Origin: Omphiscola glabra
Taxonomy: Eukaryota > Mollusca > Gastropoda > Lymnaeidae
Direction: 5' to 3'
DNA length: 64,000 bases
Assembly (NCBI GenBank): GCA_964017045.1
Contig: OZ024809.1
Coordinates: 2,232,001 to 2,296,000 of the forward strand
Part shown: piece after piece, positions 1 through 11,489 of the stretch
How positions within the stretch are numbered: position 1 is the stretch's first letter
Layout: each line of letters begins with the position of its first letter
Program-made: the position numbers and the translations under genes
The notes under the pieces: generated by a model
Database searches by the model: none
The model's input: the letters and a program-made list of their open reading frames with translations, nothing else
What the model was told of the DNA's origin: nothing

Positions 1-2568
1 AGGTGTTATAGTGTAACCAAGTTACAGGTGTTATAGTGTAACCAAGTTACAGGTGTTATAGTGTAGCCAAGTTACAGGTGTTATAGTGTAGCCAAGTTAC
101 AGGTGTTATAGTGTAGCCAAGTTACAGGTGTTATAGTGTAACCAAGTTACAGGTGTTATAGTGTAACCAAGTTACAGGTGTTATAGTGTAACCAAGTTAC
201 AGGTGTTATAGTGTAACCAAGTTACAGGTGTTATAGTGTAACCAAGTTACAGGTGTTATAGTGTAACCAAGTTACAGGTGTTATAGTGTAACCAAGTTAC
301 AGGTGTTATAGTGTAACCAAGTTACAGGTGTTATAGTGTAACCAAGTTACAGGTGTTATAGTGTAACCAAGTTACAGGTGTTATAGTGTAACCAAGTTAC
401 AGGTGTTATAGTGTAACCAAGTTACAGGTGTTATAGTGTAGCCAAGTTACAGGTGTTATAGTGTAGCCAAGTTACAGGTGTTATAGTGTAGCCAAGTTAC
501 AGGTGTTATAGTGTAACCAAGTTACAGGTGTTATAGTGTAACCAAGTTACAGGTGTTATAGTGTAACCAAGTTACAGGTGTTATAGTGTAACCAAGTTAC
601 AGGTGTTATAGTGTAACCAAGTTACAGGTGTTATAGTGTAACCAAGTTACAGGTGTTATAGTGTAACCAAGTTACAGGTGTTATAGTGTAACCAAGTTAC
701 AGGTGTTATAGTGTAACCAAGTTACAGGTGTTATAGTGTAACCAAGTTACAGGTGTTATAGTGTAACCAAGTTACAGGTGTTATAGTGTAACCAAGTTAC
801 AGGTGTTATAGTGTAACCAAGTTACAGGTGTTATAGTGTAACCAAGTTACAGGTGTTATAGTGTAACCAAGTTACAGGTGTTATAGTGTAACCAAGTTAC
901 AGGTGTTATAGTGTAACCAAGTTACAGGTGTTATAGTGTAGCCAAGTTACAGGTGTTCTAGTGTAACCTAGTTACAGGTGTTATAGTGTAACCAAGTTAC
1001 AGGTGTTATAGTGTAACCAAGTTACAGGTGTTATAGTGTAACCAAGTTACAGGTGTTATAGTGTAACCAAGTTACAGGTGTTATAGTGTAACCAAGTTAC
1101 AGGTGTTATAGTGTAACCAAGTTACAGGTGTTATAGTGTAACCAAGTTACAGGTGTTATAGTGTAGCCAAATTACAGGTAGTGTAACCAAGTTACAGGTG
1201 TTATAGTGTAACCAAGTTACAGGTGTTATAGTGTAACCAAGTTACAGGTGTTATAGTGTAACCAAGTTACAGGTGTTATAGTGTAACCAAGTTACAGGTG
1301 TTATAGTGTAGCCAAGTTACAGGTGTTATAGTGTAGCCAAGTTACAGGTGGTATAGTGTAGCCAAGTTACAGGTGTTATAGTGTAACCAAGTTACAGGTG
1401 TTATAGTGTAACCAAGTTACATGTGTTATAGTGTAACCAAGTTACAGGTGTTATAGTGTAACCAAGTTACAGGTGTTATAGTGTAACCAAGTTACAGGTG
1501 TTATAGTGTAACCAAGTTACAGGTGTTATAGTGTAACCAAGTTACAGGTGTTATAGTGTAACCAAGTTACAGGTGTTATAGTGTAACCAAGTTACAGGTG
1601 TTATAGTGTAACCAAGTTACAGGTGTTATAGTGTAGCCAAGTTACAGGTGTTATAGTGTAGCCAAGTTACAGGTGTTATAGTGTAACCAAGTTACAGGTG
1701 TTATAGTGTAACCAAGTTACAGGTGTTATAGTGTAACCAAGTTACAGGTGTTATAGTGTAACCAAGTTACAGGTGTTATAGTGTAACCAAGTTACAGGTG
1801 TTATAGTGTAACCAAGTTACAGGTGTTATAGTGTAACCAAGTTACAGGTGTTATAGTGTAACCAAGTTACAGGTGTTATAGTGTAACCAAGTTACAGGTG
1901 TTATAGTGTAACCAAGTTACAGGTGTTATAGTGTAACCAAGTTACAGGTGTTATAGTGTAACCAAGTTACAGGTGTTATAGTGTAACCAAGTTACAGGTG
2001 TTATAGTGTAACCAAGTTACAGGTGTTATAGTGTAACCAAGTTACAGGTGTTATAGTGTAACCAAGTTACAGGTGTTATAGTGTAACCAAGTTACAGGTG
2101 TTATAGTGTAACCAAGTTACAGGTGTTATAGTGTAACCAAGTTACAGGTGTTATAGTGTAACCAAGTTACAGGTGTTATAGTGTAACCAAGTTACAGGTG
2201 TTATAGTGTAACCAAGTTACAGGTGTTATAGTGTAACCAAGTTACAGGTGTTATAGTGTAACCAAGTTACAGGTGTTATAGTGTAACCAAGTTACAGGTG
2301 TTATAGTGTAACCAAGTTACAGGTGTTATAGTGTAACCAAGTTACAGGTGTTATAGTGTAACCAAGTTACAGGTGTTATAGTGTAGCCAAATTACAGGTA
2401 GTGTAACCAAGTTACAGGTGTTATAGTGTAACCAAGTTACAGGTGTTATAGTGTAACCAAGTTACAGGTGTTATAGTGTAACCAAGTTACAGGTGTTATA
2501 GTGTAGCCAAATTACAGGTAGTGTAACCAAGTTACAGGTGTTATAGTGTAACCAAGTTACAGGTGTTA
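1..2568. repeat. 25-bp tandem satellite (about 103 units), open at left edge
   Basis: Near-identical 25-bp units run from the first base; the core reads GTGTAACCAAGTTACAGGTG. The main variant is GTAGCC for GTAACC. Each unit holds a short palindrome, GTAAC-caa-GTTAC, which the variant weakens. Shortened units lacking the TTATA part occur near 1170, 2388 and 2508 with the same flanking changes (AAATTACAGGTAGTG), so blocks of units have been copied together. The array ends at AGGTGTTAATGACC. It continues beyond the window, so its full size is unknown. No coding potential is seen. Confidence 0.97.
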
Positions 2569-2760
2569 ATGACCAAACCCTTGCTTGTCGTAACAGGGGC
2601 GTAGGAAGGGTACGGGGTGAGGATACGTAACTGGGAGGTACCTTTTTTTCTCCATATATTGAGTGATAGCATTTCTGGAGAGTTGCAGAGTTTTATTGTG
2701 GAAGGGGGTGGCAAGAAGCTTGACCCGCACTGTTGCCATGTTAACAGGACATCAAACTAT
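2569..2760. other. Unique intergenic sequence between satellite and duplicated block
   Basis: No gene or repeat array is seen. A GGGGCGTAGGAAG stretch near 2595 resembles the terminal motif of the GTAGCTAG dispersed family found elsewhere in the window. The piece CCATGTTAACAGGAC at 2737-2751 matches the unit of the array at 3288-3496. Confidence 0.5.
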
Positions 2761-3282
2761 ACCAGCATTATCGTACCACTGTCAGAGCAGTGAAGATTCA
2801 GTAAGTCCATGTTTTGCTACAAGTGAAATCATACCAAAGGTATCACGGCCCTTTACAGATAGTTTGTTTATAGCATAGTGTCATAGGCAAGTGACATTTT
2901 ATGTCTTGTTGTTAAGAAACTGAAGATTCAGCGGCTAATGTGGAGAAACAACGCATAGAAACGACTCAAGAATTTGAAACACTTTTATTTGACCTCGACG
3001 ACAGCACAGATGTGTCATAGATGTGTCGCAGATGTGTCAGGGAAGTGTCAGGAATGTGTCACAGATGCATACAGGTGTGTCAGCCATGTGTGAGAGATGT
3101 GTCAGATATGTCTCAGAAAAGTGTCACAGATGTGTCACGGATGTTTCAGAAAATACTCACTGATTCTATTTTTCAATGCAAACTTGATTGTTGAACAGAT
3201 AATGCGGATCCCTTGAATACATTAGATTAAACGCTTTAGGTAAAACAGATTATCAGACAGACGTATGACAATCACACAGATG
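2761..3282. repeat. Segmental duplicate, copy 1 (about 522 bp)
   Basis: This block is repeated at 4606-5116 with only scattered substitutions and one 11-bp deletion. It starts ACCAGCATTATCGTACCACT and ends at GACAATCACACAGATG. It contains irregular copies of a GTGTCACAGATG-like motif (about 3000-3150). The short open frames in it differ between copies and look non-coding. It could be a dispersed element, since no donor gene is recognised. Confidence 0.9.
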
Positions 3283-3287
3283 CCCTA

Positions 3288-3496
3288 TTAACATGGCGAT
3301 AGATAACGTCCTGTTAACATGACTTTATCTATCACCATTTTAACAGGACGTTATCTATTGCCATGTTAACAGGACGTTATCTATCGCCATGTTAACAGGA
3401 CATCATCTATCACCATGTTAACAGGACGTCATCTATTGCTATGTTAACAGGACGTCATCTATTGCTATGTTAACAGGACGTCATCTATCGCCTTGT
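3288..3496. repeat. About 26-bp tandem repeat with one inverted unit
   Basis: Units of the form TTAACAGGACGTTATCTATC followed by GCCATG repeat about seven times. The first unit (3288-3317) is in the opposite orientation to the rest, so it and the unit at 3340-3369 form a hairpin-capable inverted pair. Confidence 0.85.
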
Positions 3497-3814
3497 TCAC
3501 TTACTTATCTTTCATTTTAATTCTTAAGGTGGTCATGACAACCTAATAATATCATTACACCTTAATAAAGCCATAAGAACATAATAAAGCCATTAAAACA
3601 TTATAATGCCATAACAATATAATGTTATTTTTGCCATGTACTTTTGCCGACAGCTTACATCAAAGGTTTTCAACAATAGCCTTATTATGTCGTGTACGTG
3701 ATATGTTTACACCATCTTGTACATGGTTCTTGGTTTAATATAACTGCAATCTGTATATTCTTTTGAGAGAAAAGAAGTGAGGAGGCCTGGTTAGATTTGC
3801 ATGCGTCTACTCAG
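3497..3814. other. AT-rich spacer, no gene seen
   Basis: This AT-rich stretch includes short CCATAANAACATAATAAAG-like repeats at about 3565-3620. No open frame, MITE end or RNA gene was recognised. Confidence 0.5.
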
Positions 3815-3982
3815 GGCGTAGCTAGAGTTAGTGCCGCCAGGGAAGGGCAAAGCTTTTTGTCATCCACCCCACCCTCCTTATCCACTAAAGAAACTCGGCA
3901 GTTGGCCGAAAATGCCATATAAAGAAGAGAGTGTCGAACGGGGCGCGCCACCCATTTGCACCCCGTTCCTACGCTAGTGGTT
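3815..3982. mobile_element. MITE-like dispersed repeat, GTAGCTAG family
   Basis: The element begins near CAGGGCGTAGCTAGAGTTAG and ends near CGTTCCTACGCTAGTGG, giving imperfect terminal inverted repeats around a GC-rich core. Similar ends occur at about 11.9-12.1, 14.12-14.28, 17.2-17.75, 59.63-59.8 and 59.9-60.0 kb. No transposase is present. The superfamily is not assigned. Confidence 0.5.
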
Positions 3983-4011
3983 CTACTTGCTTTTTAAGAT
4001 CTTTGATTGTA

Positions 4012-4085
4012 GACCAGGGTCTCAAAAGACGTACATCATGTGGCTCGCAAATGCAAATTGTGCGGCCCGCGAAGCATTTCGAGAT
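4012..4085. mobile_element. hAT-like MITE fragment
   Basis: CCAGGGTCTCAAAAGACG followed by TGTGCGGCCCGCGAAGC resembles the start of hAT non-autonomous elements of the CAGGGGTCTCAAA...GCGGCCCGC type. The opposite end is not evident, so it is a fragment or only chance resemblance. Confidence 0.3.
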
Positions 4086-4316
4086 TTAAATAAAATTCGA
4101 CAATTCATGTATTTCTTTGTCTCTCCCCGCCAATTGAACTTCCTAAGTTAACGCCATCTTAACCATAAGAAATCCTGACTAACTTCTTTACACGTGGCAT
4201 GTCTATGAATTGTTTCACTCCTCGCAGCCTTCCAGGTCCGTTTTTTAAAAATAAGGATGTGACCGAGTTGTTGTTGAATTTGTTGCCTTTTTATCATAAA
4301 TATTAACTCCCGAGTA

Positions 4317-4503
4317 AATGTCTTCTGAATGTCTTCTGAATGTCTTCTAATTGTCTTCTGAATGTCTATTGATTGGCTTCTGAATGTCTTCTGAATGTCT
4401 TCTGTATGTCTTCTGATTGTCTTCCAATGTCGATTGTCTTTTGAATGTCTTCTGTATGTCTTCTTATTGTCTTCTGAATGTCTGCCTTATGTCTTCTGAA
4501 TTT
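4317..4503. repeat. 11-bp tandem repeat (GTCTTCTGAAT)
   Basis: About 16 degenerate copies of GTCTTCTGAAT, with spacing irregularities and single-base variants. Confidence 0.9.
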
Positions 4504-4605
4504 CTTTCGTTTCGAAAAGAAAACGAGTATATACAATACACCTTGAGAAATGTGACGTTTACGCGGGCGGCAGACTTGGAGAGAGGATAAAGTTATGCAA
4601 CCTAA

Positions 4606-5116
4606 ACCAGCATTATCGTACCACTGTCAGAGCAGTGAAGATTCAGTTAGTGCATGTTTCGCTACAAGTGAAATCATACCAAAGTTATCACGGCCCTTTA
4701 CAGATAGTTTGTTTATAGCATAGTGTCATAGGCAAGTGACATTTTATGTCATGTTGGTAAGAAACTGAAGATTCAGCGGCTAATGTGGAGAAACAACGCA
4801 GAGAAACGACTCAAGAATTTGAAACACTTTTATTTGACCTCGACGACAGCACAGATGTGTCATAGATGTGTCGCAGATGTGTCAGGGAAGTGTCAGGAAT
4901 GTGTCACAGATGCATACAGGTGTGTCAGCCATGTGTGAGAGATGTTTCAGATATGTCTCAGAAAAGTGTCACAGATGTTTCAGAAAATACTCACTGATTC
5001 TATTTTTCAATGCAAACTTGATTGTTGAACAGATAATGCGGATCCCCTGAATACATTAGATTAAACGCTTTAGGTAAAACAGATTATCAGACAGACGTAT
5101 GACAATCACACAGATG
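4606..5116. repeat. Segmental duplicate, copy 2 (about 511 bp)
   Basis: This is the second copy of the block at 2761-3282, with an 11-bp deletion in the GTGTCAC motif region. Where copy 1 stops at a single GACAATCACACAGATG, copy 2 runs straight into a 1.5-kb array of that motif. Confidence 0.9.
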
Positions 5117-6590
5117 TATGACACTCAGACAGATGCATGACAATCAAACAGATGTATGACACTCAGACAGATGCATGACAATCAAACAGATGTATGACAC
5201 TCAGACAGATGCATGACAATCAAACAGATGTATGAGACTCAGACAGATGCATGACAATCAAACAGATGTATGACACTCAGACAGATGCATGACAATCAAA
5301 CAGATGTATGACACTCAGACAGATGCATGACAATCAAACAGATGTATGAGACTCAGACAGATGCATGACAATCAAACAGATGTATGACACTCAGACAGAT
5401 GCATGACAATCAAACAGATGTATGACACTCAGACAGATGCATGACAATCAAACAGATGTATGACACTCAGACAGATGTATGACAGTCACACAGATGAAGG
5501 ACAATAAGACAGATGTGTGACAATCAGACAGATGCATGACACTTACACTAATGCATGACAATCACACATGTGTGTGACAATCACACAGATGTATGACAAT
5601 CACACAGATGTATGACAATCACACAGATGTATAACAATCACGCAGATGTATGAAAATTAGACAGATGTATGACAATCACACATATTTATGACAATCACAC
5701 AGATGTATGACACTCATACAAATTCATGAGAATCATACAGATGTATGACAATCACACTGATGTATGGCAATCACACTGATGTATGGCAATCACACAGATG
5801 TATGACAATCAGACAGATTCATGACAATCACACAGATGCAGGACAATCACACTGGTGCATGACAATCACACAGATGTATAACAATCACGCAGATGTATGA
5901 AAATTAGACAGATATATGACAATCACACATATTTATGACAATCACACAGTTTATGACACTCACACAAATTCATGAGAATCATACAGATGTATGACAATCA
6001 CACTGATGTATGGCAATCACACTGATGTATGGCAATCACACAGATGTATGATAATCAGACAGATTCATGACAATCACACAGATGCAGGACAATCACACTG
6101 GTGCATGACAATCACACAGATGTATAACAATCACGCAGATGTATGAAAATTAGACAGATGTATGACAATCACACATATTTATGACAATCACACAGATGTA
6201 TGACACTCACACAAATTCATGAGAATCATACAGATGTATGACAATCACACTGATGTATGGCAATCACACTGATGTATGGCAATCACACAGATGTATGATA
6301 ATCAGACAGATTCATGACAATCACACAGATGTATGACAATCAGACAGTTGTATGACGATCAGACAGTTATATGGTAATTAGAAAGATTTATAAAAATCAC
6401 ACTGATGTATGACAATCACACAGATGTATGACAATCACACAGATGTATGACAATCACACAAATGTATGACACTCACACAGATGTATGATAATCACTCTGA
6501 TGCATAAAAATCACATATATGTATAACAATCACACACATGTATGACAATCGTGCAGATGTGTGTCAATCAGACTGATTTATGACAATGTA
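5088..6590. repeat. 19-bp / 38-bp tandem array with higher-order repeats
   Basis: The basic unit is CAGATGTATGACAATCACA. From about 5105 to 5480 a 38-bp dimer alternates GACACTCAGACAGATGCAT with GACAATCAAACAGATGTAT. From about 5631 to 6340 blocks of about 245-247 bp are repeated: the rare variant ATAACAATCACGCAGATG recurs near 5631, 5878 and 6123. Decay increases towards the right edge. Confidence 0.95.
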
Positions 6591-6664
6591 AAATAGTGCA
6601 AATTTAAACTACATTTGTGGAATAAAATAGATTCAATAAATTATTTTATTAAAAGTTCCAGAAC

Positions 6665-6750
6665 CTCCCACACATTACCACACATTACCGCACATTACCA
6701 CACATTACCGCACATTATCGCACTTTACCACACATTACTGCACATTACTA
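6665..6750. repeat. 10-bp tandem repeat (CACATTACCG)
   Basis: About eight copies of CACATTACC followed by A or G. Confidence 0.85.
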
Positions 6751-6793
6751 AAACTACGACAGCTTCTTGAAATTGCAATCATTTTAATGTTTT

Positions 6794-6914
6794 CAGATAT
6801 GCTATATATTAGTTCAGATATGCTATACATTTGTTCAGATAAGCTATACACTTGCTCAGATATGCTATACATTTGTTCTGATATGCTATACACTTGTTCA
6901 GGTATGCTATATAA
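6794..6914. repeat. 21-bp tandem repeat
   Basis: Six degenerate units containing TTCAGATATGCTATACA. Confidence 0.8.
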
Positions 6915-7285
6915 TTACTACACAACTAAGATCTTTTTATTTTTTTCCAGACTTAACAGATAAGTATTTTAAGTAATTTACAATCAGAGTTATCTTCCCT
7001 GGCTACATGCCAAAAATGGCTGTGTCGCCCCCCCCCCCCCCCCCCCGAACCATTATTTTGACATGCGCCACATTGTCATCTGCGCCAGATCAATCAGTTC
7101 AACAAACAAGGGATATTATATTCCCTTCACGTGGCAAGTCAACATGACACCAGAAATCAATGCAAGCGCCGCATGAATTATCAACCCCTCATATCAATTA
7201 AAAAATAGCCAACCCAAAACTCGACCACTCGCCAGAAACTATAGTCAAAACAACAACTTCAGAATGTGCCAGTTATTAAATTCAT
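6915..7285. other. Spacer with long poly-C tract
   Basis: A run of about 19 C lies near 7028-7046. The remainder is unremarkable AT-rich sequence with no gene recognised. Confidence 0.5.
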
Positions 7286-7289
7286 ATTG

Positions 7290-7510
7290 GTTACATCTGT
7301 CAGTCTAATGCCATCTGTCAGTCTAATGCCATCTGTCAGTCTAATGCCACCTGTCAGTCTAATGCCATCTGTCAGTATAATGCCATCTGTCAGTCTAATG
7401 CCATCTGTCAGTCTAATGCCATCTGTCAGTCTAATGCCATCTGTCAGTCTAATGCCATCTGTCAGTCTAATTCCATCTGTCAGTATAATGCTATCTGTCA
7501 GTCTAATGAC
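7290..7510. repeat. 18-bp tandem repeat (ATGCCATCTGTCAGTCTA)
   Basis: About 12 units of 18 bp. One frame reads a hexapeptide repeat, but the variants (CCTGTC, AGTATA, AATTCC, GCTATC) change amino acids freely, so no coding constraint is visible. Confidence 0.93.
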
Positions 7511-7654
7511 ATTTCAGCGTACATAGATGCGCATTACATGGACATAGTTACTAAAATAACTTAAGACTTGAAGGGTCAGCATTGCCGTTAGAGTAATGCT
7601 CACAGTCCACAACACAATTTGCATTAGCAGAAACGGATCACTCAGTTTATTGCC

Positions 7655-8485
7655 CGGATGTCTCTGTGCCTCACCGCAGATGTATCTGTGCCTCACCGCA
7701 GATGTATCTGTGTCTCACCGCAGATGTCTCTGTGCCTCACCGCAGATGTCTCTGTGCCTCACCGCAGATGCCTCTGTGCCTCACCGCAGATGTCTCTGTG
7801 CCTCACCGCAGATGTCTCTGTGCCGCACCGCAGATGTCTCTGTGCCTCACCGCAGATGTCTCTGTGCCTCACCGCAGATGTCTCTGTGCCTCACCGCAGA
7901 TGTCTCTGTGCTCACCGCAGATGTCTCTGTGTCTCACCGCAGATGTCTCTGTGTCTCACCGCAGATGTCACTGTGTCTCACCGCAGATGTCTCTGTGCCT
8001 CACCGCAGATGTCACTGTGCCTCACCGCAGATGTCACTGTGTCTCACCGCAGATGTCACTGTGTCTCACCGCAGATGTCTCTGTGCCTCACCGCAGATGT
8101 CTCTGTGCTTCACCGCAGATGTCTCTGTGTCTCACCGCAGATGTCTCTGTGTCTCACCGCAGATGTCTCTGTGTCTCACCGCAGATGTCTCTGTGTCTCA
8201 CCGCAGATGTCTCACGGCAGATTTCTCTGTGTCTCACCGCAGATGTCTCTGTGTCTCACCGCAGATGTCTCTGTGTCTCACCGCAGATGTCTCTGTGTCT
8301 CACCGCAGATGTCTCTGTGTCTCACCGCAGATGTCTCTGTGTCTCACCGCAGATGTCTCTGTGTCTCACCGCAGATGTCTCTGTGTCTCACCGCAGATGT
8401 CTCTGTGTCTCACCGCAGATGTCTCTGTGTCTCAACGCAGATGTCTCACCGCAGATGTCTCACCGCAGATGTCTCAGTGCTTGGC
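7655..8485. repeat. 22-bp tandem repeat, stop-free in three frames
   Basis: About 37 units of TCTCTGTGCCTCACCGCAGA followed by TG. Because 22 is not a multiple of 3, each + frame cycles through the same 22-codon peptide and all three stay open for 279-306 residues. This is a property of the unit and not evidence of a gene. A GTGTCTC variant dominates the right half. Confidence 0.95.
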
Positions 8486-8544
8486 AGGTGCAAATGATGT
8501 CATCGGTGTGAATTAACATGTTTTGTTGACATTTAATCCAATTC

Positions 8545-8678
8545 ATGTCTCAGTGCACAGAGATGAATGACTTAGTCAGTGCACAGAGATGAATGACTTA
8601 GTCAGTGCACAGAGATGAATGACTTAGTCAGTGCACAGAGATGAATGACTTAGTCAGTGCACAGAGATGAATGACTTC
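8545..8678. repeat. 26-bp tandem repeat
   Basis: Five nearly perfect units containing AGTGCACAGAGATGAATGAC. Confidence 0.92.
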
Positions 8679-8698
8679 AGTGGCACATTGTCTTGTTC

Positions 8699-9157
8699 AT
8701 GGAGGTCAATCCTGATGAGTAGACAACTTACCGGTCAGGTCAATCTTGATAAGTAGACTACTTACTGGACCGGTCAACCCTGATGAGTAAACAACTTTCT
8801 GGACAGGTCAATCCTGATGAGTAGACAACTTTCTGGACAGGTCAATCCTGATGAGTAGACTACCTACCGGACAGGTCAATCCTGATGAGTAGACTACTTT
8901 CTGGACAGGTCAATCCTAATGAGTAGACAACTTACTGGACAGGTCCATGCTGATGAGTAGACTAATTTCTGGACAGGTCAATCCTGATGAGTAGACTTCT
9001 TACTGGACAGGTCAATCCCAAAGACTAGACAACTTATTGGACAGGTCAATCCTGACTACTAGATAAATTACTGGACAGGTCAATCCCAAAGAGTAGACTA
9101 TATTCACTGGACAGGTCAATCCCAAAGAGTAGACTATATTCACTGGACAGGTCAATG
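8699..9157. repeat. About 34-bp tandem repeat
   Basis: About 13 units containing GGACAGGTCAATCCTGATGA then GTAGACAACTTACT. The right-hand units change to CCCAAAGAGTAGACTATATT. Confidence 0.92.
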
Positions 9158-9488
9158 TTGGCGCGAAGCAAATTTTTGAGAGCCATTCAGCAGCCGAGTA
9201 GAGCCAAGCTTAACATCAAATAAGATGAGATAGGGTCTGACAAGACATGACAGATGACGAAGAGACAAGTTTAGGGCACGTTAAGGTCGTGTAAAAGTGG
9301 CGTGAACATAACGGGTATTTTAAAAAATAAAATATTTTTGTTATGTTATTTTTTCAGTTAAGAATTGTTGAAATACGAGATTTCTCATAAGTATGTGTTT
9401 TTTTAAATAGTCTTTGGTGGAAAATGATTTTGCTGTAACTATCAGTATCTTGATAAATGCCAGCAAATAGAATTGAATATTCATTCGA
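9158..9488. other. Spacer, no gene seen
   Basis: The stretch from GGCGCGAAGCAAATTTTTG through to the next array shows no convincing coding, RNA or transposon feature. Confidence 0.5.
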
Positions 9489-9680
9489 GGCTGTGTTGTA
9501 CTGCAACCAGTCGGTGTTGTACTGCAACCAGTCGGTGTTGTACTGCAACCAGTCGGTGTTGTGCTGCAACCAGTCGGTGTTGAGCTGCAACCAGTCGGTG
9601 TTGTACTGCAACCAGTCGGTGTTGTGCTGCAACCAGTCGGTGTTGTACTGCAACCAGTCGGTGTTGAACTGCAACCAGAT
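9489..9680. repeat. 21-bp tandem repeat
   Basis: Nine units containing TGTACTGCAACCAGTCGGTG. The period is divisible by three, so it gives repetitive open frames on both strands. Confidence 0.94.
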
Positions 9681-10100
9681 TTTGAAATAGTCAACATGGA
9701 AAATTCGAAATGTATTTTGTCCGGAGTATCTGCCGACTGCCATTTGTGGTAACGGTTAAGGGACGCCATCTTTATCGGCTACTTTTGTTTGTTTTTTTGG
9801 AGCTGTCTGCAAGTTCTTGTTTCCCAGGCAAGAGACTTTGATTCTTCATTAGTCCAATCCCTCGAAGACCTTCCTATTTTCCGATGCCAATTGCATTCGT
9901 TTTGTCCGTTCCATTATTTCTGTAGTGAATTCATTATTATGGATATAACTGCATACCCAAAACCGCGTGGCTTGTGGCAGAAATGCAGTTTTGCCTTTAA
10001 AAAGAAACGTAGGAAAACGTTGTGCATGTGTTTTTAGAGAAATTGTGTGATCGGAAATATGTGAAGTTTATTTACCAATTATGAAAAATCGTTCACATTT
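9681..10100. other. Spacer, no gene seen
   Basis: An 82-codon + frame at 9789-10037 shows no recognisable domain and no clear exon signals. I treat it as chance. Confidence 0.45.
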
Positions 10101-10104
10101 CATA

Positions 10105-10260
10105 GCTTAGTGCGGCACAATTTATAACTCAGTGTGGCACAATTTATAAATCAGCGCGGCACAATTTATAACTCAGCGCGGCACAATTTATAACTCAGTG
10201 CGGCACAATTTATAAATCAGTGCGGCACAATTTATAACTCAGTGCGGCACAATTTATAGT
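10105..10260. repeat. 22-bp tandem repeat
   Basis: Seven units of GCGGCACAATTTATAACTCA followed by GT, with TGTGG and AAATCAG variants. Confidence 0.92.
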
Positions 10261-10410
10261 TTTAAAAAAAATTCAGCTCAACGAAGCTGAGTACACCAGA
10301 GGTTCTCAAATTTAGAAAAACAAAACAAAAACCCAACTAATTTTTTTTTAAATGTATCGAAGTGAATGTCTTTAAAATCTCAACCTGTGTCAGAATTTAG
10401 GGCTGATAAT

Positions 10411-10550
10411 CTAACATAACCGAACATAACCGAACATAACCTTATATATCCGAACATAAGCTTGCATAACCTATCACAACCTTACATAGCCGAACATAAG
10501 CTTGCATAACCTATCACAACCTTACATAGCCGAACATAACATAACCAACG
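10411..10550. repeat. Short CATAACCGAACATAAC-type repeat
   Basis: Irregular copies of ACCGAACATAAC. A 40-bp subunit containing AAGCTTGCATAACCTATCAC is present twice. Confidence 0.75.
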
Positions 10551-11180
10551 CTATTAACAGATAACCTTTCCTTTTGCACCTGGTCGTAATGATTACTACT
10601 AAGTGCGACTTCTCACAACGTCCCTTCTAGCTTAATGAGGTTATTGGTTCAATTACGTAAGTTTATCTAAACACCCCAGACCAGGTTGGTGGGGGGTAGG
10701 GGGTGGGGGGGGGGGAGACCAACATTCTTTACTGAATCTTTATCCAAAATCGTAAAAAGTTGTAAAAATACAACAAAAAAAAAACAACAACAAAAAAAAA
10801 AAAAAAATAACAACCAAAGATAATTGTACAGTTTCACATTAAACTCAAATCATGGGCGTCACCTGCAAGTCTCTTTCGAAAAATCAGCTTTATCCTTTCA
10901 GTGTAACATTACTTTAGTAAGCGTAGAATTACTTTGGTAAGTGTAACGGTGGCTTACTTTACTATATATATATAAAAATAAAAATATATGTATATATATA
11001 TAGACATTACTTTAGTAATGGTTAAATTAGTTGAGTAAGAATGTTATTACTTAAGTAATTGTGATATAACTTCAATAAGTATCAACATTACTTAAATTAA
11101 GTTTAAATCTCAGTGAAGGGACTCTGACCAAAAGTTATCTCAGCAAGAATCAAATTAATGTGGACGGAGTTAGAGCCATA
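10551..11180. other. Low-complexity spacer (poly-G, poly-A, TA runs)
   Basis: It holds G-rich (about 10688-10716) and A-rich (about 10778-10806) tracts, degenerate ATTACTTTAGTAAGTGTA repeats at about 10905-11100, and a TATATA-rich stretch near 10965-11000. No gene is recognised. Confidence 0.6.
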
Positions 11181-11182
11181 TT

Positions 11183-11442
11183 TCCGGAGACGTGTCTGAG
11201 AAGACGGAAAGTAGAAGACTTTCAGAGACGTGTCTGAGAATACGGAAAGGATAAGACTTTCAGAGACGTGTCTGAGAAGACAGAAAGTAGGAGACTTTCA
11301 GAGACGTGTCTGAGAAGACGGAAAGTAGAAGACTTTCAGAGACGTGTCTGAGAAGACAGAAAGTGAGACGTGTCTGAGAAGACAGAAAGTAAAAGACTTT
11401 CAGAGACGTGTCTGAAAAGACAGAAAGTAGAAGACTTTCGGT
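11183..11442. repeat. About 38-bp tandem repeat
   Basis: About seven units containing CAGAGACGTGTCTGAGAAGA. One unit is shortened. Confidence 0.92.
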
Positions 11443-11489
11443 TGAAATGAACTTTTTAAATAATCATCTTAAAATTTCTTAAAATTTAT

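Noticed and set aside
2663..2878. Candidate first exon of the STRA6-like gene in the duplicated block
   Set aside because: The frame is not preserved in a meaningful way in the second copy, there is no donor in the required phase, and it is 11.6 kb away behind many arrays.
7596..8516. 300-codon overlapping proteins in the 22-bp array
   Set aside because: Three frames are open only because the unit lacks stops; there is no frame-specific constraint.
9789..10037. 82-residue + strand frame
   Set aside because: No domain, no splice context and compositionally like spacer.
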